Below are positions 53,223-62,949 of a stretch of DNA of 64,000 nucleotides, one piece after another. The notes beneath the pieces are model-generated. The model was not told where the DNA came from, did not search any database, and worked only from the letters and a program-made list of their open reading frames with translations. Origin of the DNA: Caldilineaceae bacterium (GTDB taxonomy: Bacteria; Chloroflexota; Anaerolineae; Caldilineales; Caldilineaceae); the NCBI GenBank assembly GCA_022824025.1, contig JAJEBF010000041.1, positions 1 through 64,000 on the forward strand, in the 5' to 3' direction. A program made the translations under genes and the position numbers. How positions within the stretch are numbered: position 1 is the stretch's first letter; every line of letters begins with the position of its first letter.

Positions 53223-55700
53223 TCAATGGTCTTCCTGGGTAATTTCGGGCAGGTCGGCCCAGGCGGGATGGAGATGAAACTCTTCGCGTGCGGGGAAGTC
53301 GCGCGTGTTTTCATACTGCGCCCGGAATTCGTCGAGGCGGTCGATCAACGTCACCGGCAGGCCGTGGACGATCCAGACGGCGTCCATGCGGCCGGTGTCA
53401 CCGGTGGGAATCCATTTGATGTCCTCCTGGCCGACCATGGCCATAGCCAGCCGGGCGTCGTCTTCGCGGGCGGTTGGCGTGGCCGCGAGGCGGATGTGCT
53501 CCAGGTTGGCGTCATGGAAGCTGAAGCGGTCCGAATCCCAGCGGATGTAGGGGTTCAGGCGATCCAGCCACTGCTGGACGCGGTTGTTGGGAAGCGGCCG
53601 GGCCTGCTGTGTTTCCTGGCCGTGTTGGACCCCGATGATGTGGCGGATGTCGACACACTGCAGCACTCTGCCCAACAGTCCTTTTTCAGAGGCGATGGCA
53701 TTGGTGAGGTTGGCGAACAGCTCCTCGCTGCTGACGGCCTGGTTGACGTTGAGAATGCGGTCGATAGGGGGGCCGAGCAGGAGCGCCCAGTCGCTGGGTT
53801 GGACGACCTGGGCCGCGTTGCGATAGAAGTGTTGCAGGTAGTCGCGGCCGACGGCGCCGGTCTCGAGTTCATAGTAGGTATTGGTGCTGGCGGTGCCGTC
53901 GGGGATGCGGGGGTCGATGCGTTCTGCGGCCCGCCTTGCGGCCTGGTTGGCGCGCCCGAGGGCGCCGCCGGCGTTGTCGATCTGTGTGCGGAAGACCTCT
54001 CGCAGCTGTGTGCCGTAGGCGAAGAGTCGTTCGACGAGGATTCGTTCGAGAATATCGCGGCGCTGGTGGAGCCGTGCGCGGGCCTGGCGTTGGCGCAGGT
54101 CGCGGGCGCGGTCGCGGGCCTGGCGGGGGTTGAAGGCGGCCAGCATCAGGTCGCCGAGTCCGCTGGCGATCTGGCCGATCTGTTCGGCCGCGCCGCCCTG
54201 CTGGGCCAGCAGAGAACGCCAGCGGGCGCGGTCCTCCTCCATGACCGGATGGCTGTTCAGGAGAAAAAGTCTCTGTTTGAGCAGCGATTCCATTGGGGCG
54301 GCGGAGGGATTCAAGGGCGCGAGCAGGTCTGTCAGCGCGAGCGCGCCGCGCAGTCCGGTATCGAGGATAATCTGACGGAGAGTTTCGTCTACGGCGGATT
54401 TGAAGCCGAGCCATGCGCCGCGTTGTTCCTCGACCTCCTCGGCCAGATCTTCGAGCTGGTCGTTGTCCAGCGAGAGATAGCGGGAGCGCATCCTGGCGAG
54501 GAGGCCCTGCCAGGAGGTGAGAACCTTTTGGCGGGTCTGCGGAGAGAGAGGCTGGCGCGGGTCGTTGCGTTCGGGCCCGGAGGCGAGCCTTCTCAGGCAG
54601 TCGGCAAGAAAGGCCTGCTGCCAGAAGTTGACCAGGGACTCGTCGGGGGCGACGATGGCGGAGGCGGCGAAACTGCTGTAGACGAGGTAGTTGCCCTGCT
54701 GCGGCGCAGGGCCTCCGCGCCGTTCGTTCACGACTTCGGCGGCGGCGACGCCGCCTGACATGCGTTCGCGCACGACGTTCACTTCGAGCCCGAGGATTTC
54801 GCTGCTCAGATGGCTGATGGCGGTGAGCTGGATCAGATGGGCGGCCAGGTTCTCGGCATCGGCTTTGCGAGCGAGGCTGCGGCCGTCGCGGTTGGTGCGT
54901 CCGACCAGAAAGATAAAGTCGAAGGGGGCATAGGGCGTGTCAGGCAGGGCCCGCTGCTCGCTGGGGTAGAGTTCCTGGAACTGCTGTGTTTCCTGGAAGT
55001 AGTTAAGTTCTTTGAGCGCGGCGTAGGCGTTGGCTTTGATGCGTCTACGTTGCAGGTCGCTGTTGATCTCCTCTTCGAGCACGTCGGGGAGGAAGAAGAT
55101 GCCGACGACGCGGGCGTTGCTGCGCACGAGCGCGCGCACGCGGTGCGCCACATCCATGAACATGCCGGCGCCGGTGCCGCCGCAGAGACTGCTGACAATA
55201 TAGACGAGCTGATAGTTGCTCATGACGGGAAAGCGGCGATTCTGCGCCATTTCCAGGTCGCGGATTTTGTCGAGGGCCGCGTATTTGGTTTCGAGCAGTC
55301 TTTTGAATGTGACGTAGTTGCGGAAGAAGGAGAGGCGGCCGATGGGCCGCAGCTGTTTGGCGCCGTTGTGGATATAGCCGAGGGGGATGGAGGGATAGTC
55401 CCACCAGCGGGCGATTTCGGGATGGTTTTCGAGGTTATCGACCAGCCGGGTGGCGTCGAACTTTCCCATGTAGGCCGATTCATCGGCGTAGAGCGGCTCC
55501 TGGTCGAGCCGGTTGATCAGGGGTTCGGTATCGAGGGCGAGGAGTTGAATCATTGCCGGCAGAGTTTCGCCGCCCCATGCTTTGCGCAGGCGCCGTTTGA
55601 CCGCCCGAACAGCATTGGTGCCCATGCCGCCTACACCGACGACGAGGGTCGGATAAATTGTCGGTTTTTCACTAATAAACGGCGCCCCGTTCTGGGCCAT
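53223..55700 (-). CDS. FtsZ/tubulin-like GTPase
   Basis: This is an 825-residue protein. VVGVGGMGTNAVRAV (about residues 21-35) corresponds to the first nucleotide loop of FtsZ. IVSSLCGGTGAGMFMDVAHR (about 168-187) is the tubulin GTP-binding signature, a GGGTGTG-like loop. VVGIFFLPDVL and ELNYFQETQQF follow in the order of the Tubulin_2-like family. The length is twice that of FtsZ, with a long helical C-terminal half. Proteins of this kind were proposed to polymerise for membrane remodelling together with vWA proteins. It is preceded by AGAGGA. It lies between the vWA gene (145 nt) and the divergent paralogue gene (143 nt). Confidence 0.85.
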   Translation of the reverse strand: MAQNGAPFISEKPTIYPTLVVGVGGMGTNAVRAVKRRLRKAWGGETLPAMIQLLALDTEPLINRLDQEPLYADESAYMGKFDATRLVDNLENHPEIARWWDYPSIPLGYIHNGAKQLRPIGRLSFFRNYVTFKRLLETKYAALDKIRDLEMAQNRRFPVMSNYQLVYIVSSLCGGTGAGMFMDVAHRVRALVRSNARVVGIFFLPDVLEEEINSDLQRRRIKANAYAALKELNYFQETQQFQELYPSEQRALPDTPYAPFDFIFLVGRTNRDGRSLARKADAENLAAHLIQLTAISHLSSEILGLEVNVVRERMSGGVAAAEVVNERRGGPAPQQGNYLVYSSFAASAIVAPDESLVNFWQQAFLADCLRRLASGPERNDPRQPLSPQTRQKVLTSWQGLLARMRSRYLSLDNDQLEDLAEEVEEQRGAWLGFKSAVDETLRQIILDTGLRGALALTDLLAPLNPSAAPMESLLKQRLFLLNSHPVMEEDRARWRSLLAQQGGAAEQIGQIASGLGDLMLAAFNPRQARDRARDLRQRQARARLHQRRDILERILVERLFAYGTQLREVFRTQIDNAGGALGRANQAARRAAERIDPRIPDGTASTNTYYELETGAVGRDYLQHFYRNAAQVVQPSDWALLLGPPIDRILNVNQAVSSEELFANLTNAIASEKGLLGRVLQCVDIRHIIGVQHGQETQQARPLPNNRVQQWLDRLNPYIRWDSDRFSFHDANLEHIRLAATPTAREDDARLAMAMVGQEDIKWIPTGDTGRMDAVWIVHGLPVTLIDRLDEFRAQYENTRDFPAREEFHLHPAWADLPEITQEDH

Positions 55701-55844
55701 AGCGGACTTTCCTCTGGATTATAAAGCGGTACGTTTCACGATTCCCGTTGCTGCGTTCGCTTGGGCCTTGCCCGGAGATCAAGCGGCCGCCGGGCGCGCG
55801 GGCCTCTGGCGCAAGCGGGGCGCCAAGGCGCCGGAGAGGGGGCC

Positions 55845-58800
55845 CTAGAAACTGTCTTTCGGGCTGCCCCAAGGGTCGGTCTGCTGCGCGCCGGCGGAGG
55901 CGTTCGTCTCATCGCCGTCTGACGCCCCGCCGTCCGGGTAGGAGGCCGACCAGCCCCAGTTGTCGTCGGACGGGTCTGCGCGGCCGGGGTCATCCGGCTG
56001 TGCGGCCGCATAGGGGTCCGCGCCCCAGCCGTTCTGGTCCCAGGAGGCGTCCCAGGGGGAGTCCTGGGTTCCCGCATTGGCGTTCTGCCAAGGGTCAACG
56101 GGACCGGAGCCGGCAAGCGGTTCGGGCGACGTAGCGGCGCTATTCTCAAGAGCAGGCGAAAAGCCTGGCGAAGCCGCAGCGTTCTGCGATCCTGCGGCAT
56201 GCGGCGGGAAAGACGCGTGCGCTGTGCCCCCGGCTGCGCTCGACGCGCCAAGGGCGGAATCCGGCTGGTTGGCAAAGTTCCAACTGTCCGAACTGCCGGG
56301 GGCGGCAGCGTACCCAGGCGAAAGCGGGGCGTCCTGCCCAGGCAGGGTCACTCTCGGATCTTCGTCGTCATCCATATTGTACCCGCGACTGCGCGCACGC
56401 GCCACCACGATGAGCAGCCCCAAAAGCAGCATCGGCCCGCTGCAGAAGACCAGCGGGAAGGTGTAGAAGGGACGCAGCCACCACGCCACGTAGCGCTGAT
56501 AGAGGGTTGGGCTGCGGAAGTTGATATCGACGGAACGCGTTTCGTCGGCCAGGCCGGCGATGCTCAGGTTCAAGACGCCGCTGTAGAAGGAGCCGCGCAG
56601 GGCGTCTTTGGGCAGGTCCTTGCGTGCGATGAGGGTGATGGGGACATCGAAAAAGCCTTCGTCATCGGGCGATCCGTTGACTTCCACAGGAGGCGCTTCC
56701 AGGTAGAGTTCATCCAGAGCCATGACACCGTTGCCGGTTTCACCTGAGGCGGCGATTCCAGTGATTTCAACCACAAAGGGCGTTTTGCCGTTGAAGCGCA
56801 GGAGGAGCGTTTCGGTTGTTTTTTCGCCGGCGCGGCCGAGGTCGCCGAAATCGATTGCGCCGGCGACGCTCCATTCCACATCACGGATCTGCACACGGAA
56901 AGGCACAGCGGCCGCGGCGGACGGGTCTCCGCCGGCTGAGCTCTGCGCGGCCAGGACATCGAAGTCCTGGTCCGGCCCGGAGAGGCTGAGGAGACCGTGA
57001 CAGCTGCCGGCGGACATGGGTCCTCCGCTCTGGAGGCGGACCGGCAGGGCCCAGTTGGCCGCTTGCAGGGCGTCAGACCCGCTGGTGTTGGCGGCGCTTT
57101 CAGCCGCGGCTGCGTAGGGTTGCAGGTCACCTGTGGTGGCGGAGAGGCCGCTGCAGCTGCTTTCGGTCAGTTCAACCGTGAGGCGGAAGGGGATGTCGCC
57201 GCTGAATGCGACCGGCAGGAGAATCTGTTCGTCCAGCCGGAAATTGGGTGACGTGTCGTAGAGGAGCGCGCCGAAGTCGGCTTCCTGGGCCTGGATGCGT
57301 GCCTGAGAACGGGGGATCTCCAGAAGCACCGGCAAGGAGGGCGCGGGGCGCACCTGGACCTCCATGGGCAGGCCGGCGGGGCTGAGGGCCGACAGATTCA
57401 GCTGGCCTTCGTATTGGCCGGGGCGCAGCAGATCGAGGCCGTCGACATGCAGAAGCGCGGTCTGGCTCCCGTTTTCGGGCACTTCCACGGAAAGGTTGAC
57501 GGATGCCTCGCGCATGATTTCGCTCGTATCGGAGCGGCGCAGGACCAGCGACGCCTCCAGCGTTCCGATTTCTTCAAGCGTATTTGCCTGGATCGTGAGC
57601 GGCCAACCTTGCGGCGGCATTTTGGCCAGATTGATGTCGGGCGGCAGGCCGCGCACGTAGATCGCCGGCTCCACTTCCAGGCGGGAACGGGCGTAGTCTC
57701 CGAAGCGAAGCCCGTCGAAGGCGGCCGTCACCAGGAAGAGCGCGTCGTAGTCGCGGCCGTCCTGCGGCATGAAACCGTCGTCGGAGCAGATCTGGCCGCC
57801 GCAGCTGAGCTGCCTGCGGTAGACAATCTGGCCGCTGGAGAGGTCGGTGACGTAGACGGCGGCCTGGATATCCTGCAGTTGTTTGCCTGGGCCGAAGCCG
57901 ACCTGAAGTTGCAGGCTGCCGTCTTCCAGGATGCCGGGGTTGCCGGCAGAGGGCGTGAAGACCTGCAGTTCGGGCAGCCTCTCCGACGCCTGAAGGCGGA
58001 AGGCGCGCCGCAGCTGCAGGGGTTCCCTATCCTCTCCCAACTGAACTGTGACCTCTGCGGCGCCGCCGGGAAGCTGCTGGGCGGCGACCGTTCTGCCGCT
58101 GACAGGATCCTCGCCCAGGAGGGGGATCGGCGTGTTGCCGTTGAGCAGGAGCGGCTCGTCCGCGGCGGGGCCGGCGCCGGCAACGATGACGAGGGGGGCT
58201 TTGCCGGCGGGATATTCGCGTATTGCGGCCGGATTGCCTGGGACGCTGGGCGGGGGGAAGAGCAACTCGGGATAGCTGTCGGCCTGGACAACGGCGAAGC
58301 TGCTCAGGTCGGTTGTTTTGGCCACCCACTGGCCTGCCGCCAGCGGGGCGGCGGCAACGTTCAGGTCGATATTGGCGTCGTCGAGCAGGCTCTGTGTCAG
58401 CATGGGCGCGCCGTCGCGCTCGACGGCTGTGATCGCGGAGTGCGGGCTGACGAAGGCGATGCTGCCTGCGCCATGCGCGTTGCGGATCGAGATGGTGAGG
58501 TTGCCGTGCACGTTGCGGTGGGTGACGACCGAGCGGTCCGACTTCATTTCGGCGAAGAGCTCGCTGAAGATCAGGAGGAGGTCCTGCGAGCTCTTTGCCT
58601 CGCGCGCCAGCGGCGAACTGGATCTGAGGAAATCGCCGGCGCAGCCCGCGCCGGGGTTGCAGAGGATGACGGGGTAGAGAAGCGCGCCGGCGTCCTCGAT
58701 GCGGGTGATCAGGTTGGTGATGGACTGCCGCTGGCCGGTCACGTGTGACGGGGCGGTCGGCTCGCCGTCGGACAGGAGCAGCACGTACTGGCTGCGGTTC

Positions 58801-59414
58801 GGGTCGCCGTGATCTTCGAGCAGGCGCAAGGCCTCCTGCAGGCCCAGATCCATGCGCGTGTAGCCGCGCGGCGTATAGTCATCGGGGGCCTGGAGCGAAG
58901 CGGCCAGGCGGCGGCGGTTCTCGGCGCTGCCGACCTCCTGCAGCAGGCTCATGGCGCCGACGCCGGCGGCGGCGCTGTCGAATCGCAGAACGGCGATGCG
59001 GTCGTCGGCGTCGGCGAGGTGGACCAGGAGGCGGGCGGCGCTGTAGCGCAGCTCGTTTGGGTCGCTGGGTTCGTTGAAGCTGACGCCTTCACAGGGCGGG
59101 TCGGACGGCTTTCCCTGCTCCCAGGGCCAGCAGGTGGCCATGCTGCCGGAGTCATCGAGAATGACGATGACGTCAATTGGGGCAGCCCCGGTCGCGGATT
59201 GGCGTGGAAGCGCGGGAGAGTCAGCGGCGTGCGCCGGCGCGGGGGCACGGCCCGTTATCAACAGGAAAAGTGAGGCGCATAGCAGGCAAGCAAATGCGGC
59301 CCGAAGCCGCCGGCCCCAGCCGCACGTTGGGCCGGGATTTGACGGGGGCCGCTGGAATACGATTCCGGGCAGACGGCGCTCCTGACATCCTGTGTCCGGT
59401 TCACGTCCGGACAT
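55845..59414 (-). CDS. exported von Willebrand A-domain protein with C-terminal membrane anchor and disordered tail
   Basis: This is a 1189-residue protein. A signal peptide (RLRAAFACLLCASLFLLITG, ending in AHA) precedes the vWA domain. The metal site is VIVILDDSGSM (about residue 88), with TPRGYTRMDLG and LLSDGEP. A long beta-rich middle follows. A membrane helix near residues 981-1005 (FPLVFCSGPMLLLGLLIVVA) leads into a cytoplasmic tail of about 180 residues that repeats DSWN, DPWQ, SPWD, DNWGW and DPWG. The frame is open to 59657; the Met at 59414 is a plausible start but not proven. It is the first gene of the tubulin-like module. Confidence 0.83.
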   Translation of the reverse strand: MSGREPDTGCQERRLPGIVFQRPPSNPGPTCGWGRRLRAAFACLLCASLFLLITGRAPAPAHAADSPALPRQSATGAAPIDVIVILDDSGSMATCWPWEQGKPSDPPCEGVSFNEPSDPNELRYSAARLLVHLADADDRIAVLRFDSAAAGVGAMSLLQEVGSAENRRRLAASLQAPDDYTPRGYTRMDLGLQEALRLLEDHGDPNRSQYVLLLSDGEPTAPSHVTGQRQSITNLITRIEDAGALLYPVILCNPGAGCAGDFLRSSSPLAREAKSSQDLLLIFSELFAEMKSDRSVVTHRNVHGNLTISIRNAHGAGSIAFVSPHSAITAVERDGAPMLTQSLLDDANIDLNVAAAPLAAGQWVAKTTDLSSFAVVQADSYPELLFPPPSVPGNPAAIREYPAGKAPLVIVAGAGPAADEPLLLNGNTPIPLLGEDPVSGRTVAAQQLPGGAAEVTVQLGEDREPLQLRRAFRLQASERLPELQVFTPSAGNPGILEDGSLQLQVGFGPGKQLQDIQAAVYVTDLSSGQIVYRRQLSCGGQICSDDGFMPQDGRDYDALFLVTAAFDGLRFGDYARSRLEVEPAIYVRGLPPDINLAKMPPQGWPLTIQANTLEEIGTLEASLVLRRSDTSEIMREASVNLSVEVPENGSQTALLHVDGLDLLRPGQYEGQLNLSALSPAGLPMEVQVRPAPSLPVLLEIPRSQARIQAQEADFGALLYDTSPNFRLDEQILLPVAFSGDIPFRLTVELTESSCSGLSATTGDLQPYAAAAESAANTSGSDALQAANWALPVRLQSGGPMSAGSCHGLLSLSGPDQDFDVLAAQSSAGGDPSAAAAVPFRVQIRDVEWSVAGAIDFGDLGRAGEKTTETLLLRFNGKTPFVVEITGIAASGETGNGVMALDELYLEAPPVEVNGSPDDEGFFDVPITLIARKDLPKDALRGSFYSGVLNLSIAGLADETRSVDINFRSPTLYQRYVAWWLRPFYTFPLVFCSGPMLLLGLLIVVARARSRGYNMDDDEDPRVTLPGQDAPLSPGYAAAPGSSDSWNFANQPDSALGASSAAGGTAHASFPPHAAGSQNAAASPGFSPALENSAATSPEPLAGSGPVDPWQNANAGTQDSPWDASWDQNGWGADPYAAAQPDDPGRADPSDDNWGWSASYPDGGASDGDETNASAGAQQTDPWGSPKDSF

Positions 59415-60041
59415 TCGCGCAGCCGGAGACTGCACAGCGGCTTTCAACCGGTCAACGAAAGATTGGTGAATCCGGTTCCAATAGAGCAGCAAGCGCGCGC
59501 ACCGGCTCTGCGGTTCCCTGCCTGGGCGGCAGAGATGCTGTGCCCTGCGAGGCTGGCCTGCCGAACGAACCGGAAATGGAACGGACGGCGGGACAGACGG
59601 GCAGGGAGCGAGATGCGCGCGCATCGGCTCCTGGTCTATCTGTTGAAATTGTATCACAGCGAAGATTGGCGCAACAAGAGTCGCGTCAAGTTCTGGGGCC
59701 CGTTTCCGTCCTGGGTGATCGGGCGCCTGGGAGCGGGTGATACGGCCCGGTTGGGCGCCGCGTTTCCAGGCCAGTTCGGGGCAGATACACTGGAGACGCG
59801 GGCAAAGCGGCCGCGAGCGTAGGCGTTTCCCTGTAGAAAGATCCAGGCTTTCGGTCGAGATCCGGTTGCGAGAAAGCTGCCGCGCAGGGCTGGCGGAGGA
59901 TACGAGAGTTCAGTACGGTATTTGGGCGATATGCCTACGAAAGGCCTATGAAGGGCAGGGGAACTGCGGGGGGCGGGCCGCGCCTCTGGGATTTTGAGGC
60001 GCGGCCTGTGCGGGGCGACGCGGCACTGGCTTTGAAACGGT
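59415..60041. other. intergenic region, possible extension of the vWA gene
   Basis: These 627 bases lie between the vWA gene and the DsbA-like gene. The vWA frame stays open to 59657 (Met), but those residues show no family pattern and are mostly Pro/Arg/Ala. Promoter elements for the tubulin module should lie here. No other gene or hairpin with a T-run was recognised. Confidence 0.4.
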
Positions 60042-61499
60042 TTAGCCGTCGTTGTCGGTGGCCGAGAGTTCGGCGAGCATCTGCGAGAGCGCGGCGACGA
60101 ACTGGTCGGTGGGCAGGGCGCCGGGAATGAGCCGGCCTTCGCCGCCGGCAAGGACAACGAAGGTGGGCGTGCCGCGCACAAAGGGCGCGCCGTCCTGCAG
60201 ATCGTTCTGCACGGCCAGCGCGGGCGCGTCTGCCGTCAGGCAGTTGGCAAACGCGTCGGTGTCCAGTTCGTATTCAGCCGCCAGCTCCATGAAATAGTTG
60301 TTGTTTTGCGGTTGGCTCCACTGATTCATATCGACAAAGAGGCGGTGGTGGAAGAGCCAGAAGGCCTCCTGCTCGGCTGCGCATTCGGCCGCGATCGAGG
60401 CGGAGATGGCGAACGGATGGATATTCTCGATGGGGAAATGCTTGAAGACCCACATCACCTCACCCCGTTCGACAAACTCCTGATCCAGCACCGGTTGGGT
60501 GTTCATGGCATGGCTGCTGCAGTAGGGGCACTGGAAGTCGCTGAATTCGACGATTACGATGGGCGCGTCGGGGCTGCCCTTGTAGAAGTCACCGGCCAGG
60601 GTAAAGCCGGGCCGTTCGGGATCGGGCGTCAAGCCCTCGGCCGTCGCCCAGAAGGGAAGTTGTCCTTCGCCTTGCCGCTGTTCCTGCTGCTGGGCCTGGG
60701 AGGCGCCCTGCGGCGTTCCGCCGGCGGCGATTGTATCGATCCAGCCGGCGAACGTGTCGTAGGGCTGGGCGCCGGTCAGGGTAAAGGCTTCGCCGGTTTC
60801 TTCGCGAACAAAGCGGAAACTGGGCGTGCCGGTGAAGCCGAAGGACTGGGCTTCGGCGAGGCTGTCGTTCACCTTGGTGACCTGGGGTTGGCTGTTGGCC
60901 ATGCAGGAGCCGTACTGGGTGGGGTCGACGCCCAGCTCCTGCGCCATTGCGGCGAAGAATGACAGCGCCTCTTCGAGGGGAGCCCACTCGCTCTGGGTAC
61001 GGAATAGCTGATCGTGCATCTGCCAGAACAGGACGACATCCTGCTCTGCGACGCAGTTGGCGGCGATGGCCGCGGCCAGCGCGTTGGGGTGAATCGAGGA
61101 AAGAGGCATATCGCGGAAGACGAATTTGACACTGCCGTTTTCGGCGAATCCGGCGAGGAGAGCCGGTTCGGTCTGGATCACATGGCGGGCGCAGAAGGGG
61201 CATTCGTAGTCGCTGTATTCGTATATGGTGATGGCCGCGTTCGGGTCGCCGCGATAGGGATAGCCCTCTTCTGTGAAGCCGACAGGGACGCCTCGGTGCA
61301 TGGCTGGCTGCGCGCCTGCGTTGGGAGCGGGGGCGACGACAGGGGCGACGATATTGCCGTCGGCATCGGTCGCGCAACCTGCGATAAGCAGGAGGATAGC
61401 AAGGAGGGCGGCGGGGAGGGCAAGGCGAAGCCGGCTCGTTCCCCCGCGGGCGACTCTGACTGGTCTGGTACGGCGCATCGGAGCGGCTGGCAAAAACAT
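60042..61499 (-). CDS. lipoprotein with two tandem DsbA-like thioredoxin domains
   Basis: This is a 485-residue exported lipoprotein (LRLALPAALLAILLLIAGCA, lipobox Cys about residue 42). Two DsbA/Thioredoxin_4 domains follow. The first has YSDYECPFCARHVIQTEP, active site CPFC; the second has FSDFQCPYCSSHAMNTQP, active site CPYC. A Gln/Gly-rich linker separates them. Both CxxC pairs are intact, so both can catalyse disulfide exchange. Single-domain proteins of this family have about 200-250 residues, so a tandem fusion is less common. AAGGAGG precedes the ATG at 61499. It is divergent from the CysD-like gene. Confidence 0.9.
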   Translation of the reverse strand: MFLPAAPMRRTRPVRVARGGTSRLRLALPAALLAILLLIAGCATDADGNIVAPVVAPAPNAGAQPAMHRGVPVGFTEEGYPYRGDPNAAITIYEYSDYECPFCARHVIQTEPALLAGFAENGSVKFVFRDMPLSSIHPNALAAAIAANCVAEQDVVLFWQMHDQLFRTQSEWAPLEEALSFFAAMAQELGVDPTQYGSCMANSQPQVTKVNDSLAEAQSFGFTGTPSFRFVREETGEAFTLTGAQPYDTFAGWIDTIAAGGTPQGASQAQQQEQRQGEGQLPFWATAEGLTPDPERPGFTLAGDFYKGSPDAPIVIVEFSDFQCPYCSSHAMNTQPVLDQEFVERGEVMWVFKHFPIENIHPFAISASIAAECAAEQEAFWLFHHRLFVDMNQWSQPQNNNYFMELAAEYELDTDAFANCLTADAPALAVQNDLQDGAPFVRGTPTFVVLAGGEGRLIPGALPTDQFVAALSQMLAELSATDNDG

Positions 61500-61905
61500 G
61501 GGTCCTCCTTGAGGAATGTCCGATTGTCGTTCGGGCTGCGGGCCTGAGATGCGCCCTGGCGCGGTTGATTGCGTGCGCGGCTGAAAGGTTCACCAGGAGC
61601 CTATATGACTGCTGTAACGGCTGAACAGTGAGCCGCAACAGTCGAGGCCGTTGCGCTCGAAGTTACAAGGCCAACCTATTGTAACGGTCAGGACTGTAGA
61701 GTCCCAATCCGTGAGGGCGGTTCGGCGGCCTGGCGTCGTTCTCGTCTTCAGGGATCGAGTTTGGCCGAAAGCGGGGTTGCATCGTACTATGGAGACTTTG
61801 AAGGGCAGTGGTCAACCGCTGCGTTCGGCGGCGCGTAACCAGTGGCGCGCCGTACGCGGGCAGCGTGCGCAAATAAGATCAAACGGCTAGAGGTGAGAGA
61901 CGGGC
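61500..61905. other. intergenic region between divergent genes
   Basis: These 406 bases separate the DsbA-like gene (minus) from the CysD-like gene (plus) and should hold both promoters. The plus-strand gene has AGAGGTGAGA shortly before its ATG. No repeat, hairpin with T-run or short gene was supported. Confidence 0.4.
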
Positions 61906-62949
61906 ATGGACGAGACGACCCTGGCAACGGGTGTTGCGCCGGCGGAGGGAGGCGAGGCCGTCGAAGGCCGCGCGCACGTAGAGGATGCAGGGCGAAGCGC
62001 TGACGGAACTGCGACGGCGGGCCGCGTTCAGCCGCAGGCGCAGCCGGCCGCGTCGCTGACCGGGCATCTGCGTCAACTTGAGGCGGAGGCGATCTTTGTG
62101 CTGCGGGAGGTGGCGGCGCAGTTTGAGCGGCCCTGTCTGCTCTTTTCGGGCGGCAAGGATTCGATCGTGTGCGCGCACCTGGCGCGCAAGGCGTTTATGC
62201 CGGGCCGGATCCCGTTTCCGCTGCTGCACATCGACACCGGCCACAATTTTCCTGAAACGCTGGCCTTTCGCGACCGGCTCGTGAAGGAGCTGGACGCTCG
62301 CCTGCTGGTGCGGCTGGTGCAGGATTCGATTGACGCGGGGCGCGCGCAGGAGGAGGCGGACGGAGACCCAAGCCGCAACCGGCTGCAGACGGTCACGTTG
62401 CTGGACGCGTTGGCGGAGCTGCGCATTGATGCGGCGGTGGGGGGCGCGCGTCGCGATGAGGAGAAAGCGCGCGCGAAGGAGCGCTTCTTCTCGCACCGGG
62501 ATGCGTTCGGCCAGTGGGATCCCAAAAACCAGCGGCCGGAGCTGTGGAATCTTTTCAACGGGCGCAAACACAGTGACGAGCACTTCCGCGTCTTTCCCAT
62601 CAGCAACTGGACGGAACTGGATATCTGGCAGTATATCGCCGAGCAGGGGATGGAGCTGCCCGGCCTCTACTTCGCCCACGAGCGGGAGGTGGTGGAGCGG
62701 GAAGGGATCCTGCTGGCGGTGGGGGCGTTCGTCAGGCCGCGCGCGGGGGAAAGGGTCAGCCGTGCGAGAGTGCGTTTCCGCACGATCGGCGACATGACCT
62801 GTACGGGCGCGTTTCGCTCTTCGGCGAGCAACGTGGATGAGATCATCGAGGAGGTCGCGGCGGCCCGCATCACCGAGCGGGGCGACCGGGCCGACGACCG
62901 CCGCAGCGAGGCCGCGATGGAGGACAGGAAGCGGCTGGGCTACTTTTGA
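61906..62949 (+). CDS. cysD: sulfate adenylyltransferase small subunit-like (CysD)
   Basis: This 347-residue PP-loop ATPase-fold protein has PCLLFSGGKDSIVCAHLARK (the SGGKDS nucleotide loop), LHIDTGHNFPETLAFRD, and GGARRDEEKARAKERFFSH. The C-terminal part (FPISNWTELDIWQYIAEQ, MTCTGAFRSSA) is of CysD type rather than CysH. CysD with the GTPase CysN activates sulfate to APS. An Ala/Glu-rich N-terminal extension of about 45 residues is unusual. No cysN follows; the next gene is a HicA toxin. CysN may be elsewhere, or the protein may have another role. Confidence 0.88.
   Translation: MDETTLATGVAPAEGGEAVEGRAHVEDAGRSADGTATAGRVQPQAQPAASLTGHLRQLEAEAIFVLREVAAQFERPCLLFSGGKDSIVCAHLARKAFMPGRIPFPLLHIDTGHNFPETLAFRDRLVKELDARLLVRLVQDSIDAGRAQEEADGDPSRNRLQTVTLLDALAELRIDAAVGGARRDEEKARAKERFFSHRDAFGQWDPKNQRPELWNLFNGRKHSDEHFRVFPISNWTELDIWQYIAEQGMELPGLYFAHEREVVEREGILLAVGAFVRPRAGERVSRARVRFRTIGDMTCTGAFRSSASNVDEIIEEVAAARITERGDRADDRRSEAAMEDRKRLGYF

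Noticed and set aside
53064..58748. Long plus-strand open frames opposite the tubulin-like and vWA genes
   Set aside because: They mirror the codon structure of the minus-strand genes and have no recognisable domains; the opposite strand has GTPase and vWA motifs.
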